DNA from: an uncultured Armatimonadota bacterium
GTDB taxonomy: Bacteria; Armatimonadota; Fimbriimonadia; Fimbriimonadales; Fimbriimonadaceae
Direction of reading: 5' to 3'
DNA length: 64,000 nucleotides
Assembly: GCA_903904815.1 (NCBI GenBank)
Contig: CAIVDU010000064.1
Span: forward strand, 62,001-126,000
Positions 8,763-17,449 of the stretch are shown here, piece after piece. Position 1 is the first letter of the stretch. Every line of letters starts with the position of its first letter. The notes beneath the pieces are model-generated. The model was not told the DNA's origin and made no database searches. It worked only from the letters and a program-made list of their open reading frames with translations. The translations under genes were made by a program, and so were the position numbers.

Positions 8763-9688
8763 AGGGAAATAGCCGTATCCCACGTTTGGAAGTCCAAGTC
8801 CGGTCGGAACATGTACGCGTGGCAACCACCGGCATTCGGCCCAGACCACCATCGCTTCAGCGAGGACGTAACCTTTCCGTCGGTTCCGCTGTAAGCCGAG
8901 AATGGGTCGACGCGAGGGTCAGTCGGACCGTTCGAGAAGACGCCAATCTTGCGTGTCTTTGCGTGGCCATCCACGTAGCTGACAACCCACTGTCCGTTGT
9001 AAGCGTTGAAGCCGGCTCCTCCAGTCGATCGCGAGAAGAAACTCGTCGTTCCGTTGGCCGTGGTCGAACAGGACGGCGTTCCCGGTTGGTAAACGCATGC
9101 CTGGCCCTGGGTTTCGCAGCCCATGATCGGATTGGCAAACCAAGCGCCTGGAGTCTTGCGGAGTCCGTCTTGAGAGTAAAGGATGAGGTTTGCAGGGGAG
9201 TTGACGGCGGTCGTGCTGTACGAATTCAAAAGGCCGTTGTAAGCATAGGCATAGTTCGATCCGCCCGAATAGGGCATGCCGTTTGCAATGCTCAGCGTGT
9301 ACACGCTTTGAGTGGAGATGCCGGTGGGGTCATCCCAAATGGCCTCGCTCTTGATGTAAGGACGCACCGAGTTTGTGTAGAACGAACCGATTGTATTGAC
9401 CGACGCGGCGGTGACAAACGGAGCCGCAAGCGTCTCGGGAGTGGGAATGAATCGGTTGTAAGATGAGCGACCGTTCTCTTGGACATAGATGTTCGCGAGA
9501 GGGAACAGGTCGTCGTTGTCGCTCGTGTAGATCTGGGTTCCAAGATTGATATTTTTGACGTTGCTAAGGGCAACTGTCTTTTTGGCCGCAAGCTTGGCTT
9601 GGGCAAATACCGGGAACAGAATGGCAGCAAGGATCGCAATGATCGCGATAACTACTAGAAGTTCAATGAGAGTAAAGGCTTTCTTCAT
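8759..9688 (-). CDS. DUF1559-type prepilin, paralogue B
   Basis: The 309-residue protein begins at ATG 9688 with the same 20-residue prepilin leader and helix as paralogue A and the same [13 protein letters not shown] continuation. The body is more divergent and rich in Ser, Asn, Tyr and Gly. A C-terminal YVDGHAK is the DG-H motif. Two CxxxxxC-like spacings around residues 190-205 could form disulfides. The gene sits behind its own promoter and leader and is coupled to a small lipoprotein, so A and B are tandem duplicates of a whole cassette and not of the coding region alone. Confidence 0.92.
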   Translation of the reverse strand: MKKAFTLIELLVVIAIIAILAAILFPVFAQAKLAAKKTVALSNVKNINLGTQIYTSDNDDLFPLANIYVQENGRSSYNRFIPTPETLAAPFVTAASVNTIGSFYTNSVRPYIKSEAIWDDPTGISTQSVYTLSIANGMPYSGGSNYAYAYNGLLNSYSTTAVNSPANLILYSQDGLRKTPGAWFANPIMGCETQGQACVYQPGTPSCSTTANGTTSFFSRSTGGAGFNAYNGQWVVSYVDGHAKTRKIGVFSNGPTDPRVDPFSAYSGTDGKVTSSLKRWWSGPNAGGCHAYMFRPDLDFQTWDTAISL

Positions 9689-9991
9689 GAGGATTTCACC
9701 AGAAACCTGGAATTTAAAGGACCCCGGGACGACGAATCACGGGCACTGCCCCCGACCACTCGGTCGGAAAGGTCGATTTGGAAACAGATCAAGTGTTTGC
9801 CGTGATAGCCCGCTGGCTCTTAACGCCAACGTGCTGCGCTATAGAACACCCTGCCCATGATGGCAGCACGTTCAAGCCCGGCTGAGCCGACAATGGCCAG
9901 CCTTCCCGCCTGAGGGCGGGATCGAATTCAACAAACATTGTGAGGTCCTTGGGCTCCGGCCAGTCGAATTGCTTCCTTCGGCAGGTCCTCG
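9689..9991 (-). promoter_or_regulatory. Conserved structured 5-prime leader of prepilin B
   Basis: This copy aligns with leader A over the whole length in blocks. The 49-nt 5-prime element is at 9942-9990. Hairpins matching those of leader A are at 9904-9921 and 9752-9767. The enclosing helix pairs 9800-9806 with 9736-9742, one pair longer than in A and with a U-A in place of C-G. The intervening sequence differs strongly, so the retained stems argue for selection on structure. The 3-prime block GGGGTCCTTT and the CCAG-GTTT-CTGG hairpin before the start codon are also retained. Confidence 0.65.
9789..9938 (-). CDS. Possible 49-codon leader ORF in leader B
   Basis: An ATG at 9938 stands seven bases after AAGGA and opens MFVEFDPAL. 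It is the counterpart of the 50-codon frame in leader A, with the same start context and nearly the same length. Beyond about residue 20 the two peptides are unrelated. Confidence 0.35.
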   Translation of the reverse strand: MFVEFDPALRREGWPLSAQPGLNVLPSWAGCSIAQHVGVKSQRAITANT

Positions 9992-9997
9992 GGGAAC

Positions 9998-10026
9998 AGC
10001 ATACAGGCAATTCCATTGGGTCACAA
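9998..10026 (-). promoter_or_regulatory. Sigma-70-type promoter of prepilin cassette B
   Basis: A -35 box TTGTGA (10021-10026) and a -10 box TATGCT (9998-10003) are 17 bases apart. The predicted start again coincides with the start of the conserved leader. Confidence 0.6.
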
Positions 10027-10135
10027 GGGAATCCGAGAATTGCGCAATAAATTTACGCCGGGTTGACATGTAACTAGTATTTCTCCGGGGATGGACTTTG
10101 ATGGGAAGAGATAGGCGCTACACTAGTTTCCACGC

Positions 10136-10864
10136 ATGGTCTCTATCCGACACCTGTCGAAAACCTACGGCGACCGATCCATTCTCAAAGACATCAACCT
10201 CGAAGTGGCGCAAGCAGAGATTCTCGCCATCATGGGAAGCAGTGGCGGCGGTAAGACAACTCTTCTCCGATGCGTGAGTGGTCTGATTGACGCGACTCAG
10301 GGGGACATCGAGGTCGATGGCGTCAATGTGAGGACCGATCCCGATCTGGCCCGATGCCGGATGGGCATGGTCTTCCAAAGCTCCGCGCTCTTCGACTTCA
10401 TGAATGTCGAAGACAACGTGATGTTCGGGGTGACGCGACAGAAGAAACGCCCTCGTTCAGAATCTCTGAAAATAGCCCGAGACGCTTTGAAGAGTGTCGG
10501 GCTCGTGGAAACTGACTACGCGAAGATGCCCTCAGAATTAAGCGGTGGCATGAGAAAACGCGTGGGCATGGCGCGGGCGCTTGCTCTAAATCCGACGGTG
10601 ATGCTGTATGACGAACCGACGACTGGTCTGGACCCGATCACGACCTATTCGATCGACAGCCTCGTGAAGTCGGTGAGAGACGAGTTTAACGTCACTAGCC
10701 TGGTCGTTAGCCACGATGTAAACTCAGTAGTCAGGATCGCCGATCGAGTGGCCTTTCTCCACAGTGGAGAAGTGATCTTCACAGGAACTCCGGCCGAGTT
10801 CTTGGTTGCGCCAGACCCAAATATTCGGGAACTCGTCGAGAAGTCCCGCGCCAGCGTTCTTTAG
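10136..10864 (+). CDS. mlaF: ABC transporter ATPase, MlaF/Mkl family
   Basis: The 242-residue ATPase has Walker A GSSGGGKTT (34-42), signature LSGGM (135-139) and Walker B VMLYDEP (155-161). The Q-loop context FQSSALFDFMNVEDNV and the signature context LSGGMRKRVGMARA are typical of the MlaF group, which energises phospholipid or other hydrophobic substrate transport with an MlaE permease and an MCE protein. No mlaE or MCE gene is in the window, so the partners must lie elsewhere. It converges on pstB with a nine-base gap. Confidence 0.85.
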   Translation: MVSIRHLSKTYGDRSILKDINLEVAQAEILAIMGSSGGGKTTLLRCVSGLIDATQGDIEVDGVNVRTDPDLARCRMGMVFQSSALFDFMNVEDNVMFGVTRQKKRPRSESLKIARDALKSVGLVETDYAKMPSELSGGMRKRVGMARALALNPTVMLYDEPTTGLDPITTYSIDSLVKSVRDEFNVTSLVVSHDVNSVVRIADRVAFLHSGEVIFTGTPAEFLVAPDPNIRELVEKSRASVL

Positions 10865-10873
10865 CCCGGGACT

Positions 10874-11677
10874 TCAGCCAAATCGACCGGAAATGTAGTC
10901 CTCAGTCTTCTTCTGCTGAGGATACAAGAAAATGTTTTGGGTTCGGTTGAACTCGACCACGGAGCCGCCGTTAAAGAACGCGGTCAGGTCGCTCGCCCGC
11001 TGAGCCTGCTGCATGTTGTGGGTCACGATAATGATCGTGAAGTCGTTCTTCAACTCGAAGATAAGGTCTTCGATTCTCGATGTGGCGATTGGATCGAGAG
11101 CCGAACACGGCTCGTCCATTAAGATCACCTTCGGTTGAACGGCGATCGTTCGTGCGATGCAAAGCCTCTGCTGTTGTCCACCCGAAAGTTCAGTGCCACG
11201 AGCCCGCAGTTTGTCCTTAACCTCATCCCAAAGCGCTGCCTTCTTAAGGCTCGATTCTACGAGGTGATCCAACTCCGACTTCTTCTTGATTCCGTGGATC
11301 CGGGGGCCGTAAGCCACGTTGTCGTAAATGGAAGTAGGGAAGGGGTTTGGCTTCTGAAAAACCATGCCCACTTCTTTGCGAAGCTCCACCACGTCCACGC
11401 TTTTCTCGTAGATGTCCTCTCCGTCGATTTGGATCTTGCCTGCGAGGCGAGATCCGTCGATCAGGTCGTTCATTCGATTGATACAGCGAAGAAAGGTCGA
11501 CTTACCACAGCCCGAAGGGCCGATGAGGGCAGTGACCATATTGGCCGGGATTTCGAGGGAGATCCCCTTTAAGGCTTCAAAAGAGCCATAAAAGAAGTGG
11601 ACGTCCTGCGCCGAAATCTTGGCTTGAGTCGTTATTTCGGCGGGCGCACTCATAGACAGCGAGATCATGCCACACAT
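10874..11677 (-). CDS. pstB: Phosphate ABC transporter ATP-binding protein
   Basis: The 267-residue protein contains Walker [10 protein letters not shown] (53-61), the PstB-typical [10 protein letters not shown], a signature [16 protein letters not shown] and Walker [14 protein letters not shown]. PstB drives high-affinity phosphate import with PstS, PstC and PstA, none of which is in the window. Starts at 11677, 11668 or 11653 (Met 1, 4 or 9) are all possible; the last leaves a normal-length protein. No Pho-box was recognised upstream. Confidence 0.93.
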   Translation of the reverse strand: MCGMISLSMSAPAEITTQAKISAQDVHFFYGSFEALKGISLEIPANMVTALIGPSGCGKSTFLRCINRMNDLIDGSRLAGKIQIDGEDIYEKSVDVVELRKEVGMVFQKPNPFPTSIYDNVAYGPRIHGIKKKSELDHLVESSLKKAALWDEVKDKLRARGTELSGGQQQRLCIARTIAVQPKVILMDEPCSALDPIATSRIEDLIFELKNDFTIIIVTHNMQQAQRASDLTAFFNGGSVVEFNRTQNIFLYPQQKKTEDYISGRFG

Positions 11678-11743
11678 AGTATGGCTTCTGATTTGTTAAG
11701 AAGCGGTTAGCGAGGCCCTTGCGGGTAATCTCGCTTTCTGATT

Positions 11744-11881
11744 ATGGAGAATTCTGGCCTCTCTGGTGAATATGCCCTCTTCGGCGTACTGCTACTTTTA
11801 ATGATTGTTGGCGGAATCGTAAGTGTTTTGGCCTACGCTGGCCTGAAACTGAGCCTCAAGAATCCGGACGACATCCCCTAG
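11744..11881 (+). CDS. Tiny single-pass membrane protein
   Basis: An ATG-to-TAG frame of 45 codons encodes a short polar N-terminus, one transmembrane segment (FGVLLLLMIVGGIVSVLAYA) and a charged tail (KNPDDIP). A strong terminator lies 27 bases after the stop, which supports transcription in this direction. It is divergent from pstB, whose start is 66 bases away. No clear ribosome site is visible. Function is unknown; the pstB neighbourhood does not by itself imply a phosphate role. Confidence 0.55.
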   Translation: MENSGLSGEYALFGVLLLLMIVGGIVSVLAYAGLKLSLKNPDDIP

Positions 11882-11908
11882 ACTCCTGAAATCGAAAGAT
11901 GTTCTGGA

Positions 11909-11948
11909 GCCGTGGTTTCGACGTCGACCATCGAAACCACGGCTTTTT
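11909..11948 (+). terminator. Strong intrinsic terminator between the tiny membrane protein gene and aroC
   Basis: A perfect 13-bp stem (11909-11921 with 11931-11943), a nine-base loop and five T residues follow on the plus strand. It overlaps the convergent aroC stop and may stop transcription from both sides. Confidence 0.85.
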
Positions 11949-13023
11949 ACTGTCCAATTGCCCGTTGTCTCAGGGCATGGTCGGCGAGAACAAGGGCGAC
12001 CATTGCCTCGACCATCGGGACTGCTCGGGGAAGTACGCAGGCGTCGTGCCTCCCGCGACCCTGAAGAGTAGTGTTCTCGAAGGAACTGTTCACCGTCCGC
12101 TGGTCCCTCATGATCGTCGCGGTCGGTTTAAACGCCGCGCGAACGATAATCGGCATTCCGTTTGAGATGCCTCCGTTGATTCCCCCGGACCGATTCGTGT
12201 AGGTCTTTACGATCCCGTCTTCAGAATAGAATTCGTCGTTCGCCTCCGAGCCCTTCAGATCCACAAGGGAAAAACCATCGCCTAGTTCAAAGCCTTTGCA
12301 GGCGGGAAGCGACAGCAGTCCCTTAGCAAGATCGGCTTCCAAACGATCGAATACTGGCTCTCCCCAGCCGGCGGGGACGCCCCGCGCGACACAGCCGACG
12401 ATTCCGCCGATCGAATTTCCGTCTTTGCGAATCGCCTCGATGTGCTCGATCATCGATTCGGCTACGGATGTGTCCGGACATCGTACAATGTTCGACTCCA
12501 CCTGCGCCAACGTCACCGTCGTCGGATCAACCGTCGCTCGAATATGGTGAATGCGATCAACCCATCCGACGACCTCCACGCCCATCGTAGCCAAGAGTTT
12601 CTTAGCCACCGCGCCCGCCGCGACCCGTCCAATGGTTTCTCTGGCCGAGGATCGACCGCCTCCCGCCACGGCTCGGATGCCGAACTTCTGATCGTAGGCG
12701 AAGTCGGCATGGGACGGGCGGTATTTCTCACGCATCTCGTCGTAGTCCTTCGACCGCTGATCTTCGTTGCGGACCAGCATCGCGATCGGGGTTCCGAGCG
12801 TGAGGCCATCCTGAACGCCGCTCAGGATCTCGACGGTGTCCGACTCTTTCCGCTGGGTCACGATCCTCGACTGCCCGGGACGCCGCCGGTCCAGTTCGAC
12901 TTGGATCTCTTCCGCGCTGATCGGCAGCTTCGGGGGACACCCGTCCAGGACAACGCCGACACCACCACCGTGCGATTCTCCCCAGGTGCTGATGCGAAAT
13001 AGAGTCCCGAAAGAGCTCGACAT
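11947..13023 (-). CDS. aroC: Chorismate synthase
   Basis: The 358-residue protein has the family signatures: [18 protein letters not shown] at the N-terminus, the basic [15 protein letters not shown] near 47-61, and [19 protein letters not shown] near 125. It converts EPSP to chorismate using reduced FMN, the last step of the shikimate pathway. The aroA gene for the preceding step lies in the cmk-containing run at 18.3 kb, on the opposite strand. Confidence 0.97.
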   Translation of the reverse strand: MSSSFGTLFRISTWGESHGGGVGVVLDGCPPKLPISAEEIQVELDRRRPGQSRIVTQRKESDTVEILSGVQDGLTLGTPIAMLVRNEDQRSKDYDEMREKYRPSHADFAYDQKFGIRAVAGGGRSSARETIGRVAAGAVAKKLLATMGVEVVGWVDRIHHIRATVDPTTVTLAQVESNIVRCPDTSVAESMIEHIEAIRKDGNSIGGIVGCVARGVPAGWGEPVFDRLEADLAKGLLSLPACKGFELGDGFSLVDLKGSEANDEFYSEDGIVKTYTNRSGGINGGISNGMPIIVRAAFKPTATIMRDQRTVNSSFENTTLQGRGRHDACVLPRAVPMVEAMVALVLADHALRQRAIGQ

Positions 13024-13130
13024 AGGCCCCAGAGTTTACCGTCGGTCCAGTCTTGAGCTTTTCTTGATACCTGAACCCTAAAACCCCGAAAACTGAACAC
13101 GGGAGCGCAGCACAAGTGACCTATTCCGGA

Positions 13131-13165
13131 CTGCAAACTGCTCATTGCAATCTGCCTACTCCTCG
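13131..13165 (+). repeat. Dispersed 35-bp intergenic repeat, copy 1
   Basis: This stretch upstream of the UPF0182 gene matches 48859-48893 at roughly four fifths of positions, including a shared core CACTGCAATCTGCC-like segment. Both copies are intergenic and resemble imperfect ACTGC repeats. Confidence 0.4.
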
Positions 13166-13220
13166 TGGAGTGGTAACTTGCAAGGTGAAGGGCGAGGCGT
13201 CGCCAAGTCCGAGAAGCCAA

Positions 13221-16031
13221 ATGTCTGACCCGAACGAAGCAGTCCAGATCCCGATCGATCCCGCCCAAATTAGGAAGCTCACCCGCATGTTGATCACCCT
13301 GGTGAGCTTCATGGCGGTTGCGTTCCTAGTCCTCACGACGGTGGGCCCATATACCGATTTTCTCTGGTTCGCCCACGATGTTCGGCATCCTGAAGTTTTC
13401 GAACTGGGATACGAGACGCGAAGCCTCCTGTTCCTGGCTGCTTTTCTCCCGACGTGGGTCCTGATCTATTTCAGCCTTCGACAAGCATTCGCCCTTAGCC
13501 TGGTCTACCTCCGGCGACCGGACTCGATGGGAAGCGTCCTGGTTGGAAATGCGATCGTTTGGCTTCAGTCTCGCGGAGCTTCTGTCGTTAAATTCGCCGC
13601 CCCTGTCGCCGCACTTGTCCTTTCCTCAGAATTTGGTGGCGAGTGGAACACATACTTGCTGGCGACTCATTCACGGCAATTCGGCGTCAAGGATCCGACA
13701 TTTGGTCTAGACCTCGAATTCTTCGTTTTCCGCCTCCCGTGGTACCGGGCGATCGCCAACTACACCTTCGCTACGCTTTTTATCTCGCTCGTTCTAACCA
13801 TCGGACTCTACGTAGGACTGCAGACGTTGGCCGCGCTCGCCAAAATTGAGCTATCTAGGCCGCACATCCGTTTCCACGTTTCTGTGCTGATCGGGGCCAG
13901 CTTCATCGCCTTCGGCGCCCAGAACTGGCTAAAGGTTTATGAGGCCGGTTTTGTCGCCAATAGCCAGTTCACGGGAGCCGGATATTCCGACATGCAAGGC
14001 GTCGGCGCGCTCCGCATATTCGCGTTGATTGCGATTGCGGGCGGGATCGCGGTGATTGGCGGTTGGAAGCTCGGCCGGCCGAACCAGATGGCCATTACCA
14101 TCGCTATGACCTTGGGTGTCTTCTACGTGGTCGGCGTCCTTGCCTATCCTGCTTTCATCCAACGATTTGTGGTTGACCCGAATCGTCTGTCTCGTGAACT
14201 CCCGTTTGCCGAGAAGGCGATTCAAATGACTCGGTTCGCCTACGGCCTCGAGAAGATTGATGTTCGAAGCACCGACGTTCACATGGCTCCAAGTCCCGCT
14301 GAGGTGAGTTCTTCATCCACAACTTTGGACAACATGCGACTGTGGGATCCGGAGATCGTGCGGCAATCCTTCGAGGGTCTTCAAGGGATCCGACCGTACT
14401 ACAAGTTCAATGACGTCGATGTGGATCGCTACGACATCAACGGCCAGCGAACGATGGTGATGCTGTCCCCTCGAGACATCAACATCGAGGGCCTGACCAG
14501 CACCGCCCACAACTGGACTAATGAGCGCCTGCTTTACACTCACGGGTACGGCGTAGTCGTAGTCCCCGTGAATGCCGCCACTACCGACGGTCGACCGGAC
14601 TTTCTCGCCCAGGGCATCCCCCAGAGTGCTCCCCCAACCCTGCCGATCACCGAGCCCCGAGTCTATTTCAGCGACTTTCGAGACGCGCAAGATCAGCCGA
14701 CCGACGAATACGCCATCGTCAAGACCGGAGAGCACGAACTCGACTACCAGACCGATTCCGCAACGGCGACCCATTCATGGACCGGAGACAGGGGAATCCC
14801 GATTGGAGGGCTCCTCAGTCGCATTGGCTTCAGCATCGCCATGCAAGATGGAAATCTTCTGTTCTCGCCCAAGGTAGCGGGTGAGAGTCGACTGCTGGTT
14901 CATCGAAACATCCTTGATCGGGCGGGCCGCCTCTACCCGTTTCTGACGTTCGATCGAGATCCGTATCTTGTCGTTCTCCACGGGCGTTTGATTTGGATCC
15001 TTGATGCTTACACCACCAGTTCCAACATTCCGTACAGCGAGCGGATGAACCCCGAACCCGATGCCTTGAATTACATTCGGAATTCGGTCAAGGTGACTAT
15101 CGATGCTTACTCGGGAGTCGTCAATGCCTACGCGGTCCAACCAGACGAACCAATCTTGCAAGCGTATCGAGCTATCTACCCCGGGCTCATTCAAGATGTC
15201 TCGACTCTGCCACCTGGATTCCGAGAGCACTTCCGTTACCCCGAAGACATGTTTGCCGTTCAATCGCACCAGTTGAGCCAATATCACGTGACCGATCCGC
15301 GCGTGTTTTTGAGCAACGACGACGCCTGGCAAATCGCGAAGGAGCGAAACCTGTCGGGGGATTCCGCGGAAATTCGCCCCTACTACGTCCAGATGAAGCT
15401 GCCGGACGAGCCCAAAGCGAGCTTCCTTCTCATACGGCCGTTTACTCCGAACGGGAAGTCCACCATGAGTGGCTGGATGGCCGCCCACAGCGACCCCGCA
15501 GATTACGGACATTTGACGCTCTACCGATTTGTGAACCAGTCTCCGGTCGCTGGACCGCAATTGATGGAGGCGAACTTCAACAGCACTCCAGCCATCTCCA
15601 ACATCAATCGGCAGTACCAGAACGGCCAAAGCGACATCTTGGTAGGCAACCTTCTCGTGATTCCGATCGGCCAAAGCGTGATGTATGTCGAACCCTTGTA
15701 CCTAAAGAGCAAGACGACTGGCATCACCGGGGTTCCTCGACTCTTCAGAGTTGTGCTGGCGCTGAACGACCGGATAGTTGTCGGCGAGACCTACCGCGAT
15801 GCTCTGAACGATCTGCTAGGCGCTCAGTCGCTACCCGCGATTCAACCCACGACACCGGCCCAACCAGGCAAGCCATCCGCTCCTGATGTCCAGACCCAAA
15901 TTCAGAAAGCAGCCAAGGCGTTGGAACTCTTTGATCAGGCTGAGGCAGCCCTGCGGCAGGGAGAGTTCGGAAAATATGGGGAACTCCAAAAGCAAGTTCG
16001 CGAAATTTTGAGAACGCTGGTCAAGAAGTAG
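13221..16031 (+). CDS. UPF0182 family large membrane protein
   Basis: The start at ATG 13221 gives 936 residues; an in-frame GTG at 13116 would add 35 residues overlapping a dispersed repeat and is unlikely. The N-terminal third has about seven hydrophobic segments, starting with LITLVSFMAVAFLVLTTVG. The rest is a large extracytoplasmic domain with the family-typical QLSQYHVTDPRVFLSNDDAW and MYVEPLYLKS stretches. The C-terminus ends in a predicted helical, charged tail. UPF0182 proteins are widespread in Actinobacteria, Cyanobacteria and Firmicutes and have no established function. It stands alone between aroC and the GH1 gene. Confidence 0.92.
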   Translation: MSDPNEAVQIPIDPAQIRKLTRMLITLVSFMAVAFLVLTTVGPYTDFLWFAHDVRHPEVFELGYETRSLLFLAAFLPTWVLIYFSLRQAFALSLVYLRRPDSMGSVLVGNAIVWLQSRGASVVKFAAPVAALVLSSEFGGEWNTYLLATHSRQFGVKDPTFGLDLEFFVFRLPWYRAIANYTFATLFISLVLTIGLYVGLQTLAALAKIELSRPHIRFHVSVLIGASFIAFGAQNWLKVYEAGFVANSQFTGAGYSDMQGVGALRIFALIAIAGGIAVIGGWKLGRPNQMAITIAMTLGVFYVVGVLAYPAFIQRFVVDPNRLSRELPFAEKAIQMTRFAYGLEKIDVRSTDVHMAPSPAEVSSSSTTLDNMRLWDPEIVRQSFEGLQGIRPYYKFNDVDVDRYDINGQRTMVMLSPRDINIEGLTSTAHNWTNERLLYTHGYGVVVVPVNAATTDGRPDFLAQGIPQSAPPTLPITEPRVYFSDFRDAQDQPTDEYAIVKTGEHELDYQTDSATATHSWTGDRGIPIGGLLSRIGFSIAMQDGNLLFSPKVAGESRLLVHRNILDRAGRLYPFLTFDRDPYLVVLHGRLIWILDAYTTSSNIPYSERMNPEPDALNYIRNSVKVTIDAYSGVVNAYAVQPDEPILQAYRAIYPGLIQDVSTLPPGFREHFRYPEDMFAVQSHQLSQYHVTDPRVFLSNDDAWQIAKERNLSGDSAEIRPYYVQMKLPDEPKASFLLIRPFTPNGKSTMSGWMAAHSDPADYGHLTLYRFVNQSPVAGPQLMEANFNSTPAISNINRQYQNGQSDILVGNLLVIPIGQSVMYVEPLYLKSKTTGITGVPRLFRVVLALNDRIVVGETYRDALNDLLGAQSLPAIQPTTPAQPGKPSAPDVQTQIQKAAKALELFDQAEAALRQGEFGKYGELQKQVREILRTLVKK

Positions 16032-16096
16032 TTGAAGAGGCCGGGGGCCACCGGGAGTCGCCCAAATATACCGGTGAACCGGCCATACTTGAACTC

Positions 16097-17449
16097 ATGT
16101 CCGATCTCAGTTTTCCCGCGGGTTTTGCCTGGGGTGCCGCGACTGCCTCCTATCAGATTGAGGGTGCGGTAAATGAAGATGGCCGAAAGCCGAGTGTTTG
16201 GGATACCTACTGTGCCACTCCCGGAAAGGTAGAAGACGGCGCGAGCGGCGCAGTCGCGTGCGACCACTATCACCGATATCAGGACGATGTAAACCTGATT
16301 GCTGATCTTGGATTCCCCTACTATCGATTTAGCCTCGCTTGGCCAAGAATCATGCCGGACGGCGTGGGCGCGGTCAACCCGAAGGGCATCGATTTCTACA
16401 ACCGCCTGATCGATGCCCTCGTGGAAAAGGGAATCCAGCCCGCTGTGACACTTTTCCACTGGGACTATCCGCAATCTCTTGAGGACATCGGCGGATGGAC
16501 TCATCCAGATGCTCACAAATGGTTTGGGGACTACGCGGAAACCTGCTTTAGGGCTTTCGGAGACCGAGTAAAGTTCTGGATCACCGAGAACGAGCCCTGG
16601 TGCCATGCGTTTTTGGGCAGCGGGGTCGGCGCCCACGCACCCGGTAACACCGACCTGGATCTTTGCTACAAAGTGGCTCATGGATTGCTGCTAGGGCATG
16701 GCGAGGCCGTGGCTCGCTATCGCGGCCTCAATCAGGGCGGCAAGATCGGCATCACTACGAACCACCGATACGACGTCCCCTATTCGGACGATCCGAAGGA
16801 CATCCTCGCGACCGAGCAGTCTAACATCTGGAACGCCGGTTGGTTCCTCGATCCGATTTACAAGGGCGACTACGCGGACTACATGAAGCAGCGGTACCCG
16901 GTCCCCGAGTTCACCGAAGAGACAAGCAAGCTCGTAAGCCAACCCACCGACTTCATGGGTCTCAATTTCTACGAGGGAAGCTACGTCCGCTGGAAGGATG
17001 GAGCGCCAAACGACGCCGAACAGGTCCCTCTTCACAAGTCAGGCGAGACTCAGATGGGCTGGTTCCGAGTGCCCGAGTCCTTGAAGACGACCCTCGTAAA
17101 GAGTCAGCAAGCCTACAATCCAGCCGAGATTTACATCACGGAAAACGGATGCGCCTATGACTATCCCGTCGTGGACGGCCGAGTCCATGATGAACTCAGA
17201 GTCCAATTCCTTCGCGAGTACATGGCGGCTGCCCGAGAGTCGATCGATGAGGGAGTAAACCTAAAGGGCTACTTTGTCTGGAGCTTGATGGACAACTTCG
17301 AATGGGCCTTCGGCTATCGGCCGCGGTTTGGCATCGTTCATGTGGACTACGAAACGCAAGTTCGAACTCCCAAGGACAGCGCCCTCATGATGCGGGAGAT
17401 CATCAAGGCCAATTCTCTGGTACCTGGCCTCGAATTCGCTAGGTCATGA
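16097..17449 (+). CDS. Beta-glucosidase, glycoside hydrolase family 1
   Basis: The 450-residue length and motifs fit GH1. The N-terminal FAWGAATASYQIEGA is the family signature, the acid/base Glu166 lies in TENEP, and the nucleophile Glu349 lies in ITENG. There is no signal peptide, so it should act on imported disaccharides in the cytosol. The stop overlaps the tyrA start by four bases, which places a sugar hydrolase at the head of an aromatic amino acid gene series. That arrangement is probably a transcriptional convenience. Confidence 0.96.
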   Translation: MSDLSFPAGFAWGAATASYQIEGAVNEDGRKPSVWDTYCATPGKVEDGASGAVACDHYHRYQDDVNLIADLGFPYYRFSLAWPRIMPDGVGAVNPKGIDFYNRLIDALVEKGIQPAVTLFHWDYPQSLEDIGGWTHPDAHKWFGDYAETCFRAFGDRVKFWITENEPWCHAFLGSGVGAHAPGNTDLDLCYKVAHGLLLGHGEAVARYRGLNQGGKIGITTNHRYDVPYSDDPKDILATEQSNIWNAGWFLDPIYKGDYADYMKQRYPVPEFTEETSKLVSQPTDFMGLNFYEGSYVRWKDGAPNDAEQVPLHKSGETQMGWFRVPESLKTTLVKSQQAYNPAEIYITENGCAYDYPVVDGRVHDELRVQFLREYMAAARESIDEGVNLKGYFVWSLMDNFEWAFGYRPRFGIVHVDYETQVRTPKDSALMMREIIKANSLVPGLEFARS

